In this document: in pieces, positions 42,635 through 51,681 of the stretch
Layout of the letters: each line of letters begins with the position of its first letter
How positions within the stretch are numbered: position 1 is the first letter of the stretch
NCBI GenBank assembly: GCA_934590325.1
Contig: CAKTOW010000003.1
Span: forward strand, 124,001 to 188,000
Source: an uncultured Oscillospiraceae bacterium
GTDB taxonomy: Bacteria > Bacillota > Clostridia > Oscillospirales > Oscillospiraceae
DNA: 64,000 nucleotides
Reading direction: 5' to 3'
Translations under genes and position numbers: made by a program
Notes under the pieces: model-generated
The model's input: only the letters and a program-made list of their open reading frames with translations
Database searches by the model: none
What the model was told of the DNA's origin: nothing

Positions 42635-43641
42635 ACGACAACAGAATGAAGCAGTGGATGGAGTCCGTGGACGACGACCTGCTGGAGGAGGCCCAGCGTC
42701 CCCTGCCCGCTGGCGGCGGACTGCGCCGCTGGGGCGCGCTGGCGGCCTGCTTCTGCGCCGCCGCGCTGGCGCTGGCCCTCTGGCAGCCCTGGAACGCCGC
42801 CAAGTCCGACTGCGGCGCCTTCGACGACGCCAACGGCAGCGGCGCCGGGGACTATGCCGCCATGGATAAGAGCTTCGCCGCGCCCACCCCCTCCGCCGGG
42901 GATGCCGAGCCCCTCAGCGCCACGCTGGTACTGCCCGCTGACGCGGAGCTGGCCTCCGACGAGCTGCAGTTCACCGCCCGGTCGGATGCCCCCTCCGCCG
43001 CCACGTCGGGCACCGCCGTCTGCACCATCGTGCTGGGCGGCTACGACTACGACTACGGCGCGGTCTACGCCTCAGCGCCCCTGCCCGCCCCGGACGGCGC
43101 CCTGCCGGAAACGATCTGGCAGCTGTCCGACACCCTGACCGTCATGCTGTACGGCGGCGGTGCCGTTGGCTGGTATGACGCCGCCGCGGGCATCCAGTGG
43201 TACTGCGTGGCATGGGACGGCGGCGCGCCGCTGGTCACCGCCTTCGCCCTGATGGACGCACAGTCCTACACCGTGCCCACAGCCCCGTCGGGCGCGGAGA
43301 CCCAGGGCTACGACCTCTTCGACCTGGACGGCATGACCGTCACCGAGGTGACCTTCACCCTGGATGGCCGCACCTGGCGCTACCGCATGGCCCCCACCAT
43401 GGATGTGACGGAGACCATCCCGGACATTTCAGGCTCCACCGGCGGCAGCCTGACGGCGGAGGGCACCGTGCGCTGGTGCGCCGCCGCGCTCCGCTGGGAC
43501 GAGGGCGGCACCGGCTGCATTATCTGGAAGGACGTGGCCCCCGGCCTGGTGTACAGCCTGACGGTGGATACCGGCGCGTCGGAGGACCTGCTGTCCGACA
43601 CCGCTCTGCTGGTATTCCAGCCCGCCCAGGAAGAATCCTGA
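42631..43641 (+). CDS. Membrane protein, probable anti-sigma/sensor partner of the ECF factor
   Basis: 336 aa from GTG 42631. A cytoplasmic N-terminus of about 30 residues (MKQWMESVDDDLLEEAQRPL) and one membrane helix (about 34-52, GALAACFCAAALALALW) are followed by a large extracytoplasmic domain of beta-like sequence with no motif I know. No HHCC zinc anti-sigma motif is present. Topology plus the four-base overlap with the sigma gene suggest it sequesters the factor and senses an envelope signal. Confidence 0.75.
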   Translation: MNDNRMKQWMESVDDDLLEEAQRPLPAGGGLRRWGALAACFCAAALALALWQPWNAAKSDCGAFDDANGSGAGDYAAMDKSFAAPTPSAGDAEPLSATLVLPADAELASDELQFTARSDAPSAATSGTAVCTIVLGGYDYDYGAVYASAPLPAPDGALPETIWQLSDTLTVMLYGGGAVGWYDAAAGIQWYCVAWDGGAPLVTAFALMDAQSYTVPTAPSGAETQGYDLFDLDGMTVTEVTFTLDGRTWRYRMAPTMDVTETIPDISGSTGGSLTAEGTVRWCAAALRWDEGGTGCIIWKDVAPGLVYSLTVDTGASEDLLSDTALLVFQPAQEES

Positions 43642-43692
43642 ATAGGACATAAAAAAGCACCCCTATTTGGGGGTGCTTTTTTATGTCCTATT
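43641..43692. terminator. Long perfect bidirectional terminator
   Basis: A 23-bp perfect stem (AATAGGACATAAAAAAGCAC with CCC, and its complement) around a 6-nt loop. It overlaps the stop region of both convergent genes. Confidence 0.9.
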
Positions 43693-44053
43693 CGCCGTAT
43701 CTCCTGCGGTACAGCAGGTTCTTCGCGGCCTTTTTGGCCTCCGGGGTGTAGTCCCTGCCCTCCGCGACCTTCTGCAGCTTCTCGTCAGAGTAGTCCCGGA
43801 AGCTGTACTCGAACTTCTTCACCGGGTCGCTGATGGCCTGCATCTCCGCCTGCCGCTTCTCAAATTCCTCCAGCGGCGACGGCGGCGCGAACATGGCCAC
43901 GTAGCGGCATTCCGGGCAGATATAGATCAGCACCTCCGTGTGCCGCTCCATGATGGGCAGCTCGGGGTCATCCACCGTGGTCAGATAGCTGGCGCACCGC
44001 GGCGGCGTCATCTCCGCGCCGCACAGGGGGCACAGCTTCGCATCAAAGCCCAT
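43688..44053 (-). CDS. Zinc-ribbon protein, unknown function
   Basis: 121 aa from ATG 44053 (MGFDAKLCPLCGAEMTPP). Two CxxC pairs (CPLC and CPEC near residues 8-11 and 47-50) make a treble-clef or zinc-ribbon fold. A charged helical C-terminus (EFEKRQAEMQAISDPVKKFE, ending NLLYRRRYGE) follows. Many Clostridia carry such proteins without known role. It follows the DUF6440-like gene by about 20 bases, so it is probably the last gene of the XRE-NfeD/SPFH operon. Confidence 0.8.
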   Translation of the reverse strand: MGFDAKLCPLCGAEMTPPRCASYLTTVDDPELPIMERHTEVLIYICPECRYVAMFAPPSPLEEFEKRQAEMQAISDPVKKFEYSFRDYSDEKLQKVAEGRDYTPEAKKAAKNLLYRRRYGE

Positions 44054-44072
44054 CGCTCCGCTCCTTTCTCCG

Positions 44073-44273
44073 TCAGAATTCCGGCGCGTCAGGGGTCTTG
44101 CGGTACAGCAGCGGCTTGCCCTCGGCATCCACCAGCAGCGTCAGCCCGCCGGAATTGCCCACAGCATGGTAGAGATACTGTACGCCGGTCTGGGTGTCCA
44201 CCAGTACCTCGTTGCTGCTGATGAAGCCGCTGTCCTCCATGACCTTGATAAAGCGCTGCTCCTTCTTCGCCAT
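44073..44273 (-). CDS. DUF6440-like small protein
   Basis: 66 aa from ATG 44273 (MAKKEQRFIKVMEDSGFISS). The pattern EVLVDTQTGVQYLYHAVGNS followed by GGLTLLVDAEGKPL is the hallmark of a small all-beta family (DUF6440) common in Clostridia, of unknown function. The start is four bases downstream of the SPFH stop codon, so it is translationally coupled. Confidence 0.8.
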   Translation of the reverse strand: MAKKEQRFIKVMEDSGFISSNEVLVDTQTGVQYLYHAVGNSGGLTLLVDAEGKPLLYRKTPDAPEF

Positions 44274-44277
44274 AGCC

Positions 44278-45192
44278 TTATTCCGCCGCCGCGTCGTCTT
44301 TCTCCACCAGCATCTTCGCACTGGCGGCCAGACCGGCCAGCCCCTGGATCTCGCTGGGGATGATGAGCTTGGTGGCCTTGCCGTCCGCCACCTTCTGCAG
44401 GGCCTCCAGCGCCTTCAGCTTGATGACCTGTTCGTTGGGCGCGTTCTCGTTCAGCATGCGCATGGAGTCTGCCATGGCCTGCTGTACCTTCAGGATGGAT
44501 TGCGCCTCGGCCTCGGCGGCCATGATCTTGGCCTGCTTGGCGGCGTCGGCCCGCAGCAGGGTGGACTGCTTCTCGCCCTCGGCGATCAGCACCTTGCTGG
44601 CCTTCTCGCCCTCCGCCTGCAGGATGGACTCACGGCGCTCGCGCTCCGCCTTCATCTGCTTTTCCATGGCGTTCTGTATCTCGCGGGGCGGCAGGATGTT
44701 CTTCAGCTCCACGCGGTTGACCTTGATGCCCCAGGGGTCGGTGGCCTCGTCCAGAATGGAGCGCATCTTGGCGTTGATGGTGTCGCGGCTGGTCAGGGAC
44801 TGGTCCAGCTCCAGCTCGCCGATGATGTTGCGCAGGGTGGTGGCCGTCAGATTCTCGATGGCGCTCATGGGGTACTCCACGCCGTAGGTGTACAGCTTGG
44901 GGTCGGTGATCTGGAAGTAGATGACCGTGTCGATCTGCATGGTCACGTTATCCTTTGTGATGACCGGCTGGGGGTCGAAGTCCGCCACCTGCTCCTTCAG
45001 GCTGACCTTCTTCACCACCCGCTCGATGAACGGCAGCTTGAAGTGCATGCCCACGCCCCACACACTGTGGAAGGCGCCCAGGCGCTCCACCACGTAGGCC
45101 TTGGACTGCTGTACGATCTGGATGCAGCTCACCACGACGGCGAGAATGAGAACGACTAAGATGATGATGGCAATGGTTCCGGGTGTAGGCAT
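44278..45192 (-). CDS. SPFH/stomatin-like membrane protein
   Basis: 304 aa. The N-terminal membrane segment (IAIIILVVLILAVVVSCIQI) is followed by the SPFH/band-7 domain (about 25-180: VVERLGAFHSVWGVGMHFKL, PQPVITKDNVTMQIDTVIYF, ATTLRNIIGELELDQSLTSR). An Ala/Glu-rich helical tail (EKQMKAERERRESILQAEGE) completes it. Prokaryotic stomatins pair with NfeD proteins in membrane microdomains; here an NfeD gene lies just upstream in the same operon, which supports the assignment. Confidence 0.95.
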   Translation of the reverse strand: MPTPGTIAIIILVVLILAVVVSCIQIVQQSKAYVVERLGAFHSVWGVGMHFKLPFIERVVKKVSLKEQVADFDPQPVITKDNVTMQIDTVIYFQITDPKLYTYGVEYPMSAIENLTATTLRNIIGELELDQSLTSRDTINAKMRSILDEATDPWGIKVNRVELKNILPPREIQNAMEKQMKAERERRESILQAEGEKASKVLIAEGEKQSTLLRADAAKQAKIMAAEAEAQSILKVQQAMADSMRMLNENAPNEQVIKLKALEALQKVADGKATKLIIPSEIQGLAGLAASAKMLVEKDDAAAE

Positions 45193-45223
45193 AGTGTTTC
45201 CTCCTTATTCTCTCGTTGCTTGT

Positions 45224-45331
45224 TTATGCGGTCGGTTCGTCTTTGCTGCTGCGGTGTTTGCGGGCCAGGTGTACGATGCGGCCCACGGCACCCGCCAGCA
45301 CAAGGGCCAGTCCGGCCAGTACATACTGCAT
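45224..45331 (-). CDS. 35-aa membrane peptide between nfeD and stomatin genes
   Basis: Frame MQYVLAGLALVLAGAVGRIV followed by a basic HLARKHRSSK stretch and an acidic end. AAGGAG is nine bases upstream of the ATG, inside the end of the NfeD gene; the ATG is just after the NfeD stop. One membrane helix with a basic cytoplasmic tail. Position between the two microdomain genes suggests a small accessory subunit. Not similar to anything I can name. Confidence 0.65.
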   Translation of the reverse strand: MQYVLAGLALVLAGAVGRIVHLARKHRSSKDEPTA

Positions 45332-45334
45332 AGC

Positions 45335-46165
45335 TCACTGCTCCTTTTGTACGATGAGCTTCACGCCCTCCATCCGCAGGATGCGCACGGCGGCGTCCGG
45401 CTCGATGATGCTGTCGTCGGCGCTGCGCGCCGTCCAGGTCTTACCGTCTATATAGACGGCGCCGGAGGGCAGTGCGTTGTTGATGCGTTCCGTCACGCGG
45501 CCCACCCCGCCCAGAACGCGGTCGGCGTTGGTGGGTTTGATGTCCTTCTTCATCCACTTGGCCACCAGCGGGCGGGTGAAGGCCAGTGCGGCGATGGACA
45601 CCGCGAAGAACAGCACCACCTGCAGCCATATCGGCCCGCCGCACACCGCGGCGATCAGGCCCGCCACGGCGCCCAGCACGAACCATATCGACGTCAGTCC
45701 GGCGGTGGCGGCCTCCGCCACACCGAAGATGATGATGGCGGCGATCCATATCGTTGTTGCCATGTCTGCGCTTCCTCCTTTCAGAATGAGCCCGATGATA
45801 CCGGCCAGCATGCCGATGCCCACCAGCACGGCGGCGGCCAGCCACTTGTTTTTCGGGGACAGATTGGTCAGGAACGCGCCCACGGCGCTGCGCAGGGTGG
45901 CGCGGGGCAGGGGAGCGGGCACTGTCTCCGGCGATGTGGTCTCCGCCGGAGCGGAGGGCACCACCGGCGCCTCCTCCGCGAACAGCTCGGCGATGGACAC
46001 GTGGTAGCGGTTACATATATATAGTATCTTCTCCATCTCCGGATAGCCCCGGCCGGATTCCCATTTGCTCACCGCCTGGCGTGAGACCTGCAGTTCCTCG
46101 GCGAACTGCTCCTGGGTCAGGCCGTTGCCGCGCCGTACCGCCGCCAACTGTTCACCAAATGCCAT
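45335..46165 (-). CDS. XRE-type DNA-binding domain fused to an NfeD membrane protein
   Basis: 276 aa in one frame. Residues 1-60 are an XRE helix-turn-helix (LTQEQFAEELQVSRQAVSKW ESGRGYPEMEKI). A Pro/Ala linker (about 64-90) and a membrane helix (about 109-128) follow. From residue 135 onward there is an entire NfeD protein: MATTIWIAAIIIFGVAEA, membrane segments, then the C-terminal OB-fold (GRVTERINNALPSGAVYIDG, RILRMEGVKLIVQ). Met135 is preceded by a perfect ribosome site, so free NfeD of 142 aa is probably also made. This may be a recent read-through fusion of two neighbours. Confidence 0.85.
   Translation of the reverse strand: MAFGEQLAAVRRGNGLTQEQFAEELQVSRQAVSKWESGRGYPEMEKILYICNRYHVSIAELFAEEAPVVPSAPAETTSPETVPAPLPRATLRSAVGAFLTNLSPKNKWLAAAVLVGIGMLAGIIGLILKGGSADMATTIWIAAIIIFGVAEAATAGLTSIWFVLGAVAGLIAAVCGGPIWLQVVLFFAVSIAALAFTRPLVAKWMKKDIKPTNADRVLGGVGRVTERINNALPSGAVYIDGKTWTARSADDSIIEPDAAVRILRMEGVKLIVQKEQ
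45774..45781 (-). promoter_or_regulatory. Internal ribosome site for free NfeD
   Basis: AAAGGAGG on the minus strand, ten bases before an in-frame ATG at 45763, inside the XRE-NfeD reading frame. It predicts a nested second product starting MATTIWIAA. Confidence 0.65.
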
Positions 46166-46194
46166 ATGCGCCCTCCTTTGCTTCCTGTGGCGTC

Positions 46195-46223
46195 AGTATA
46201 CGTGACACCGGCGGGAATGTCTA
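46195..46223 (-). promoter_or_regulatory. Promoter of the XRE-NfeD/SPFH operon
   Basis: Minus strand TAGACA (46218-46223), 17-bp spacer, TATACT (46195-46200), followed by AAAGGAGG and the ATG at 46165. Confidence 0.7.
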
Positions 46224-46232
46224 TCATCCTGA

Positions 46233-46336
46233 GGTTGCGCCGCGGTAAAATTTCGGTGCCGCCGCGCAACCTGAAGTTTACACCCCATATTATACCGTAT
46301 CGCCGGAGGAAAAGCCACAGGATTTTTGGGTTGCGC
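46233..46336. repeat. Three GGTTGCGC operator-like repeats in the divergent intergenic region
   Basis: GGTTGCGC occurs at 46233-46240 and 46329-46336 and inverted at 46264-46271. The first two form a 14-bp near-perfect inverted repeat (AGGTTGCGCcGCGG / CCGCcGCGCAACCT). The third overlaps the -35 of the methyltransferase promoter. The XRE domain encoded next door is the obvious candidate binder. Confidence 0.55.
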
Positions 46337-46359
46337 ACCGTGGGTTTTTTCGGTATACT
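46331..46359 (+). promoter_or_regulatory. Promoter of the RNA methyltransferase gene
   Basis: TTGCGC (46331-46336), 17-bp spacer, TATACT (46354-46359). The -35 is part of a GGTTGCGC repeat. Confidence 0.65.
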
Positions 46360-46390
46360 CTGAAGTAATGCGAGAGTAGAGGTGTGTGCC

Positions 46391-47506
46391 ATGATGACCT
46401 ATGAGATACCCTGTCTGCTGGGACTGGAAAAGCTGGTGGCTGACGAGATAAAGCGCCTTGGCCTTGCCGAGGTGCGGGCCGAGAACGGCCGCGTGCTCTG
46501 TCAGGGAACCTGGTCGGACTGCGCCCGGCTGAATATCAACCTGCGCTGCGGCGCGCGGGTCATTGCCCTGCTGGGGCAGTTCCCGGCACGCAGCTTTGAG
46601 GAGCTGTTCCAGGGCGTCCGCGCCGTGGCCTGGGAGGAATTCCTCCCCCGTGACGCCGCTTTCCCCGTGAAGGGCTACTCCATCTCCTCCCAACTGCACT
46701 CCGTCCCCGCCTGCCAGAGCATCATCAAGAAGGCAGTGGTGGAGCGGCTCCGCGCCCACTACGGCATAGAGCAGTTCCCCGAGACCGGCACGAAGTATCA
46801 GATACGCTTCTCCGTTTTCAAGGACCAGGTGTCCATCGGTCTGGACGCCAGCGGCGAGGGTTTGTACAAGCGGGGCTACCGCGCTGTGGGCGTGGAGGCC
46901 CCCCTGCGGGAGACACTGGCCGCCGCCCTGGTCACCCTCAGCCGCTACCGTGGCCGCGACCCCTTCTGCGACCCCTTCTGCGGCAGCGGCACCATCCCCA
47001 TCGAGGCGGCGCTGATCGCCAAAAACCGCGCCCCCGGCCTCGACCGGCGGTTCGACGCCCAGAAGTGGGCCTTCCTCCCGACGGAGTGCTGGATGGACGC
47101 GGCGGACGAGGCGCAGGACCGGGAGTTCCACGGCCGGTACGATATATGGGGCGGCGACATCGACCCCAGGGCCGTGGCCATCGCCCGGGACAACGCCCGC
47201 AAGGCCGGCGTGGACGACTGCGTCCGCTTTGAGGTGGCCGACGCTTCCCGGTTCCACCGGGACAGCCAGTACGGCCAGTTGGTGACCAATCCGCCCTACG
47301 GCGAGCGCCTGCTGGAGCGGCAGGAGGCCGAGTCCCTCTACCGCGCCTTCGGCAAGGCATGGCGCACGCTGCCGGAGGGCTGGCGCACGCTGGTGCTCAG
47401 CAGCCACACCGAGTTCGAGCGCTGCTTCGGCCGCCCGGCGGACAAAAAGCGCAAGCTGTACAACGGCATGATCAAGTGTGATGTATTCTTCTACGGAAAT
47501 GTCTGA
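46391..47506 (+). CDS. THUMP-domain RNA guanine-N2 methyltransferase (RlmL/YpsC-like)
   Basis: 371 aa from ATG 46391 (MMTYEIPCLLGLEKLVADEI), AGAGG upstream. The N-terminal THUMP domain (about 40-155, GARVIALLGQFPARSFEELF) is followed by a SAM-dependent domain with DPFCGSGTIPIEAALIA, GGDIDPRAVAIARDNA and the N2-guanine signature VTNPPYGERL. The family modifies 23S rRNA G2445 in E. coli. Length matches the single-domain Firmicutes form (YpsC), not the fused RlmKL. Confidence 0.93.
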   Translation: MMTYEIPCLLGLEKLVADEIKRLGLAEVRAENGRVLCQGTWSDCARLNINLRCGARVIALLGQFPARSFEELFQGVRAVAWEEFLPRDAAFPVKGYSISSQLHSVPACQSIIKKAVVERLRAHYGIEQFPETGTKYQIRFSVFKDQVSIGLDASGEGLYKRGYRAVGVEAPLRETLAAALVTLSRYRGRDPFCDPFCGSGTIPIEAALIAKNRAPGLDRRFDAQKWAFLPTECWMDAADEAQDREFHGRYDIWGGDIDPRAVAIARDNARKAGVDDCVRFEVADASRFHRDSQYGQLVTNPPYGERLLERQEAESLYRAFGKAWRTLPEGWRTLVLSSHTEFERCFGRPADKKRKLYNGMIKCDVFFYGNV

Positions 47507-47515
47507 AGAGAAGGA

Positions 47516-47612
47516 GACGCCTCCCTTGTGTAAAGGGAGGCGTCAGCACGAAGTGCTGACGGAGGGATCGTCGTTCCCCCGTAGGGCGGGGTGACCACAC
47601 CCCGCCGCCCCG
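47516..47612. repeat. Dispersed palindromic repeat with three hairpins
   Basis: Three consecutive stems: GACGCCTCCC / AGGGAGGCGTC, GTCAGCAC / GTGCTGAC, and GGGCGGGGTG / CACACCCCGCC. Such G/C-rich REP-like elements are scattered between genes in Oscillospiraceae. It lies 10 bases behind the methyltransferase stop and may also act as a terminator or mRNA stabiliser. Confidence 0.6.
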
Positions 47613-47748
47613 GCTTAATAAATCTCCGGCCACCCAGTTTATTTTCAATTTGTTCACTTTCTTTTGTGGAAACATGCTACAATCATTTCTATACCTTTCA
47701 AAATAAATGCAAATAAATTTCAATATGTTGATGAGGAGGAGAGCCTCG

Positions 47749-48675
47749 GTGAAGCATATTTTTATCATCAATCCCACCGCGGGAAAGTCCGACAGCCGGC
47801 AGAAGATATACGACATGGCGGAGTCGCTGCGGCAGAATCACGGGCTGGATGTGCAGTGCATCCTGACGAAGAAGCAGGGCCACGCCACGGAGCTGGCGCG
47901 GAAGCTCTGCGAGAGCGGCGAGGAGCTGCGGTTCTACGCCTGCGGCGGCGACGGCACGGTGAACGAGGTGGCCAACGGCATCATCGGCTATGACAATGCC
48001 GCCATGAGCGTCATCCCTGTGGGCACCGGCAACGACTTTCTGAAGAACTTCGGCGACGATGCCGAAAAATTCAAGGACGCGGAGAATCTGTGGGACGGTC
48101 CCCAGTTCCCCATGGACGCCATCGATGTGAACGGGCGGGTGGCACTGACCATCGCCTGCTCCGGCATCGACGCCCGTGTGGCCGCCGACGTACATAAATA
48201 CAGCGAGAGCCCGCTGCTGGACGGCAAGGGCAGCTACATCTACTCCCTTGCGGTGAACTTCCTGTTCAAGGGCATCGCCACCCACTGGACCATCACCCTG
48301 GACGACGTGACCACCGAGGGCGACTGGTCCCTGGTGTCCGTGTGCAACGGCCGGTATTACGGCGGCGGCTTCATGCCGGTGGCCGAGGCGCGTATGGATG
48401 ACGGCGTGCTGAACACGCTGGTGGTCAGGAAGGTCAACCGCCGCACGTTCCTGAAGTTCGTTGGCCCCTACTCCCGGGGCGAATACGCCCGTTTTCCCGA
48501 ATACGCTCGCTGTTCCACCCCCAAGGTGGTCCGCATCCACTCGGAGAAGCCGGACATCGTCACCTGTCTGGACGGCGAATGTGTGGTCAACAGTGACGTG
48601 ACCATCAGGCTCCACGACAAGAAACTGAATTTCTTCGGGCCCGAAGGCTGCTCCTGCAACCGCACCGCCCGGTAA
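47749..48675 (+). CDS. Diacylglycerol/lipid kinase family protein
   Basis: 308 aa from GTG 47749 (VKHIFIINPTAGKSDSRQ) with AGGAGGAG upstream; an ATG at 47731 is an alternative. The DAGK catalytic domain shows INPTAGK, the nucleotide loop CGGDGTVNEVANGI, VIPVGTGNDFLKNFG, and the conserved late motif PEGC. DgkB-like enzymes recycle diacylglycerol to phosphatidic acid in Gram-positives. The neighbours do not define the lipid substrate. An extended -10 (TGCTACAAT) lies near 47686. Confidence 0.92.
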   Translation: MKHIFIINPTAGKSDSRQKIYDMAESLRQNHGLDVQCILTKKQGHATELARKLCESGEELRFYACGGDGTVNEVANGIIGYDNAAMSVIPVGTGNDFLKNFGDDAEKFKDAENLWDGPQFPMDAIDVNGRVALTIACSGIDARVAADVHKYSESPLLDGKGSYIYSLAVNFLFKGIATHWTITLDDVTTEGDWSLVSVCNGRYYGGGFMPVAEARMDDGVLNTLVVRKVNRRTFLKFVGPYSRGEYARFPEYARCSTPKVVRIHSEKPDIVTCLDGECVVNSDVTIRLHDKKLNFFGPEGCSCNRTAR

Positions 48676-48687
48676 AAACACACCTGA

Positions 48688-48717
48688 AAGCGTCTGCCTG
48701 ACGGCAGACGCTTTTTT
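48688..48717 (+). terminator. Intrinsic terminator of the lipid kinase gene
   Basis: AAGCGTCTGCC, TGAC loop, GGCAGACGCTTTTTT. Confidence 0.88.
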
Positions 48718-48875
48718 CGCGCGCCCCGCCCGCCGCCATTTTTCAAGCTCTCCGGTCGCCCCGCGCCATTGCACCGCGCCCGCGCTTCCCGTCCCCTCCG
48801 GCGCCCACGCTTTCCGCCCCCTCCGGGGCCGCTTGAACAATTTGTGAATTTTTCAAAATTTCACCGTTTTCCCCC

Positions 48876-48903
48876 TTGCAAATCCCGTACAGTGTGGTAT
48901 TAT
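48876..48903 (+). promoter_or_regulatory. groESL promoter
   Basis: TTGCAA (48876-48881), 16-bp spacer, TATTAT (48898-48903); an overlapping TATAAT at 48901-48906 with 19-bp spacing is possible. The CIRCE operator starts nine bases downstream. Confidence 0.75.
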
Positions 48904-48911
48904 AATCAGCG

Positions 48912-48938
48912 TTAGCACTCAAAGACACTGAGTGCTAA
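48912..48938. promoter_or_regulatory. CIRCE operator (HrcA binding site)
   Basis: Exact TTAGCACTC, nine bases, GAGTGCTAA. HrcA repressor bound here blocks groESL until heat shock or GroE shortage. No other heat-shock gene is in the window. Confidence 0.97.
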
Positions 48939-48964
48939 CGCCTGGATCGTTTATCAAAAAATAG

Positions 48965-49270
<306 letters not shown>

Positions 49271-49276
49271 GAATAG

Positions 49277-50920
<1,644 letters not shown>

Positions 50921-50986
50921 TGATCATCGAGCGAAAACCGCTTCGCTGGGTTTTCATTCGAACAGGCTGCGGTCTGCTGCAGCGCA

Positions 50987-51014
50987 CGAAATGCCGCCTT
51001 CGGGCGGCATTTCG
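50987..51014 (+). terminator. Hairpin after groEL
   Basis: CGAAATGCCGCC, TTCG tetraloop, GGCGGCATTTCG, followed by a weak CACGTTT. A shorter AAAACCGC...GGGTTTTC hairpin precedes it near 50934-50955. The remaining 140 bases up to the tRNA promoter hold no gene I can support. Confidence 0.65.
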
Positions 51015-51156
51015 CACGTTTGCAGACCGAGAAGTATTTTTGACGACGTACACGCCGCCGAAAATAGATTTAGGCTTATTTGTGCCTGCGGGCGCAAACT
51101 CTGCGAGGCTGCATACCGCGGTGTGCCAGTTTTTCCTCTGATTTGCAAAAAAGCTG

Positions 51157-51186
51157 TTGACAAAGGGCGCTGAAATATGGTATAGT
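51157..51186 (+). promoter_or_regulatory. Promoter of the tRNA cluster
   Basis: TTGACA (51157-51162), 18-bp spacer, TATAGT (51181-51186), 25 bases before tRNA-Met. Confidence 0.85.
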
Positions 51187-51211
51187 AACTCGTGCCTGTC
51201 GAGGATGACAT

Positions 51212-51288
51212 GGCGGCGTAGCTCAGTTGGCTAGAGCATGCGGTTCATACCCGCAGTGTCACCGGTTCAAATCCAGTCGCCGCTACCA
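51212..51288 (+). tRNA. tRNA-Met (CAT)
   Basis: 77 nt, full cloverleaf with encoded CCA. Acceptor GGCGGCG, anticodon loop TTCATAC in GCGGTTCATACCCGC, T-arm GGTTCAAATCC. The base 1-72 pair and T-arm are those of elongator Met; a tRNA-Ile with lysidine at C34 is the alternative for a CAT anticodon. Confidence 0.93.
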
Positions 51289-51335
51289 GACCGGAGAGAT
51301 GCTTCGGCATCTCTCCGGTGTACCCCTCGAAAGAC

Positions 51336-51410
51336 GGCCCGTTGGTCAAGAGGTTAAGACACGGCCCTTTCACGGCTGTAACATGGGTTCGATTCCCGTA
51401 CGGGTCACCA
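51336..51410 (+). tRNA. tRNA-Glu (TTC)
   Basis: 75 nt with encoded CCA. Acceptor GGCCCGT / ACGGGTC, anticodon loop CTTTCAC reading TTC, T-arm GGGTTCGATTCCC. Confidence 0.95.
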
Positions 51411-51440
51411 TGTCGGCACCCCGAGGGTCGCCGACGATTT

Positions 51441-51517
51441 GGAGGCTTAGCTCAGCTGGTTAGAGCGCCTGCTTCACACGCAGGAGGTCACTGGTTCGAG
51501 TCCAGCAGTCTCCACCA
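51441..51517 (+). tRNA. tRNA-Val (CAC)
   Basis: 77 nt with encoded CCA. Acceptor GGAGGCT, anticodon stem-loop CCTGCTTCACACGCAGG reading CAC, T-arm CTGGTTCGAGTCCAG. It is the last gene before the accessory island, making its 3' end the likely attachment region. Confidence 0.94.
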
Positions 51518-51519
51518 AG

Positions 51520-51556
51520 AAAAAACCTTGGAAACCTTGTGTTTCCAAGGTTTTTC
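51520..51556 (+). terminator. Terminator of the tRNA operon
   Basis: AAAAACCTTGGAAA / TTTCCAAGGTTTTT stem with a 7-nt loop, followed by more Ts. Confidence 0.9.
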
Positions 51557-51681
51557 TCGTTTTTGATGGAACTTTTAATGTCTGCCTGTGACGGACGCTT
51601 TACCGCCTTGTGTCTTCAAATATTGCCTTGTTTTAGGTCTCTAGCTGTATTAAGCTGTACGGCTTTTGCGCCTTGAGAACC

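Noticed and set aside
45156..45338. 60-codon frame overlapping the 35-aa peptide gene
   Set aside because: Start codon lacks the correctly spaced ribosome site that the 35-aa frame has, and the translation is Pro/Arg-rich.
51291..51318. Hairpin CCGGAGAGATGC / GCATCTCTCCGG between tRNA-Met and tRNA-Glu
   Set aside because: No T tract follows; more likely an RNA-processing structure inside one tRNA transcript than a terminator.
51500..51517. Attachment-site repeat of the tRNA-Val 3' end
   Set aside because: I could not find a second copy within the window, so no att pair can be claimed.
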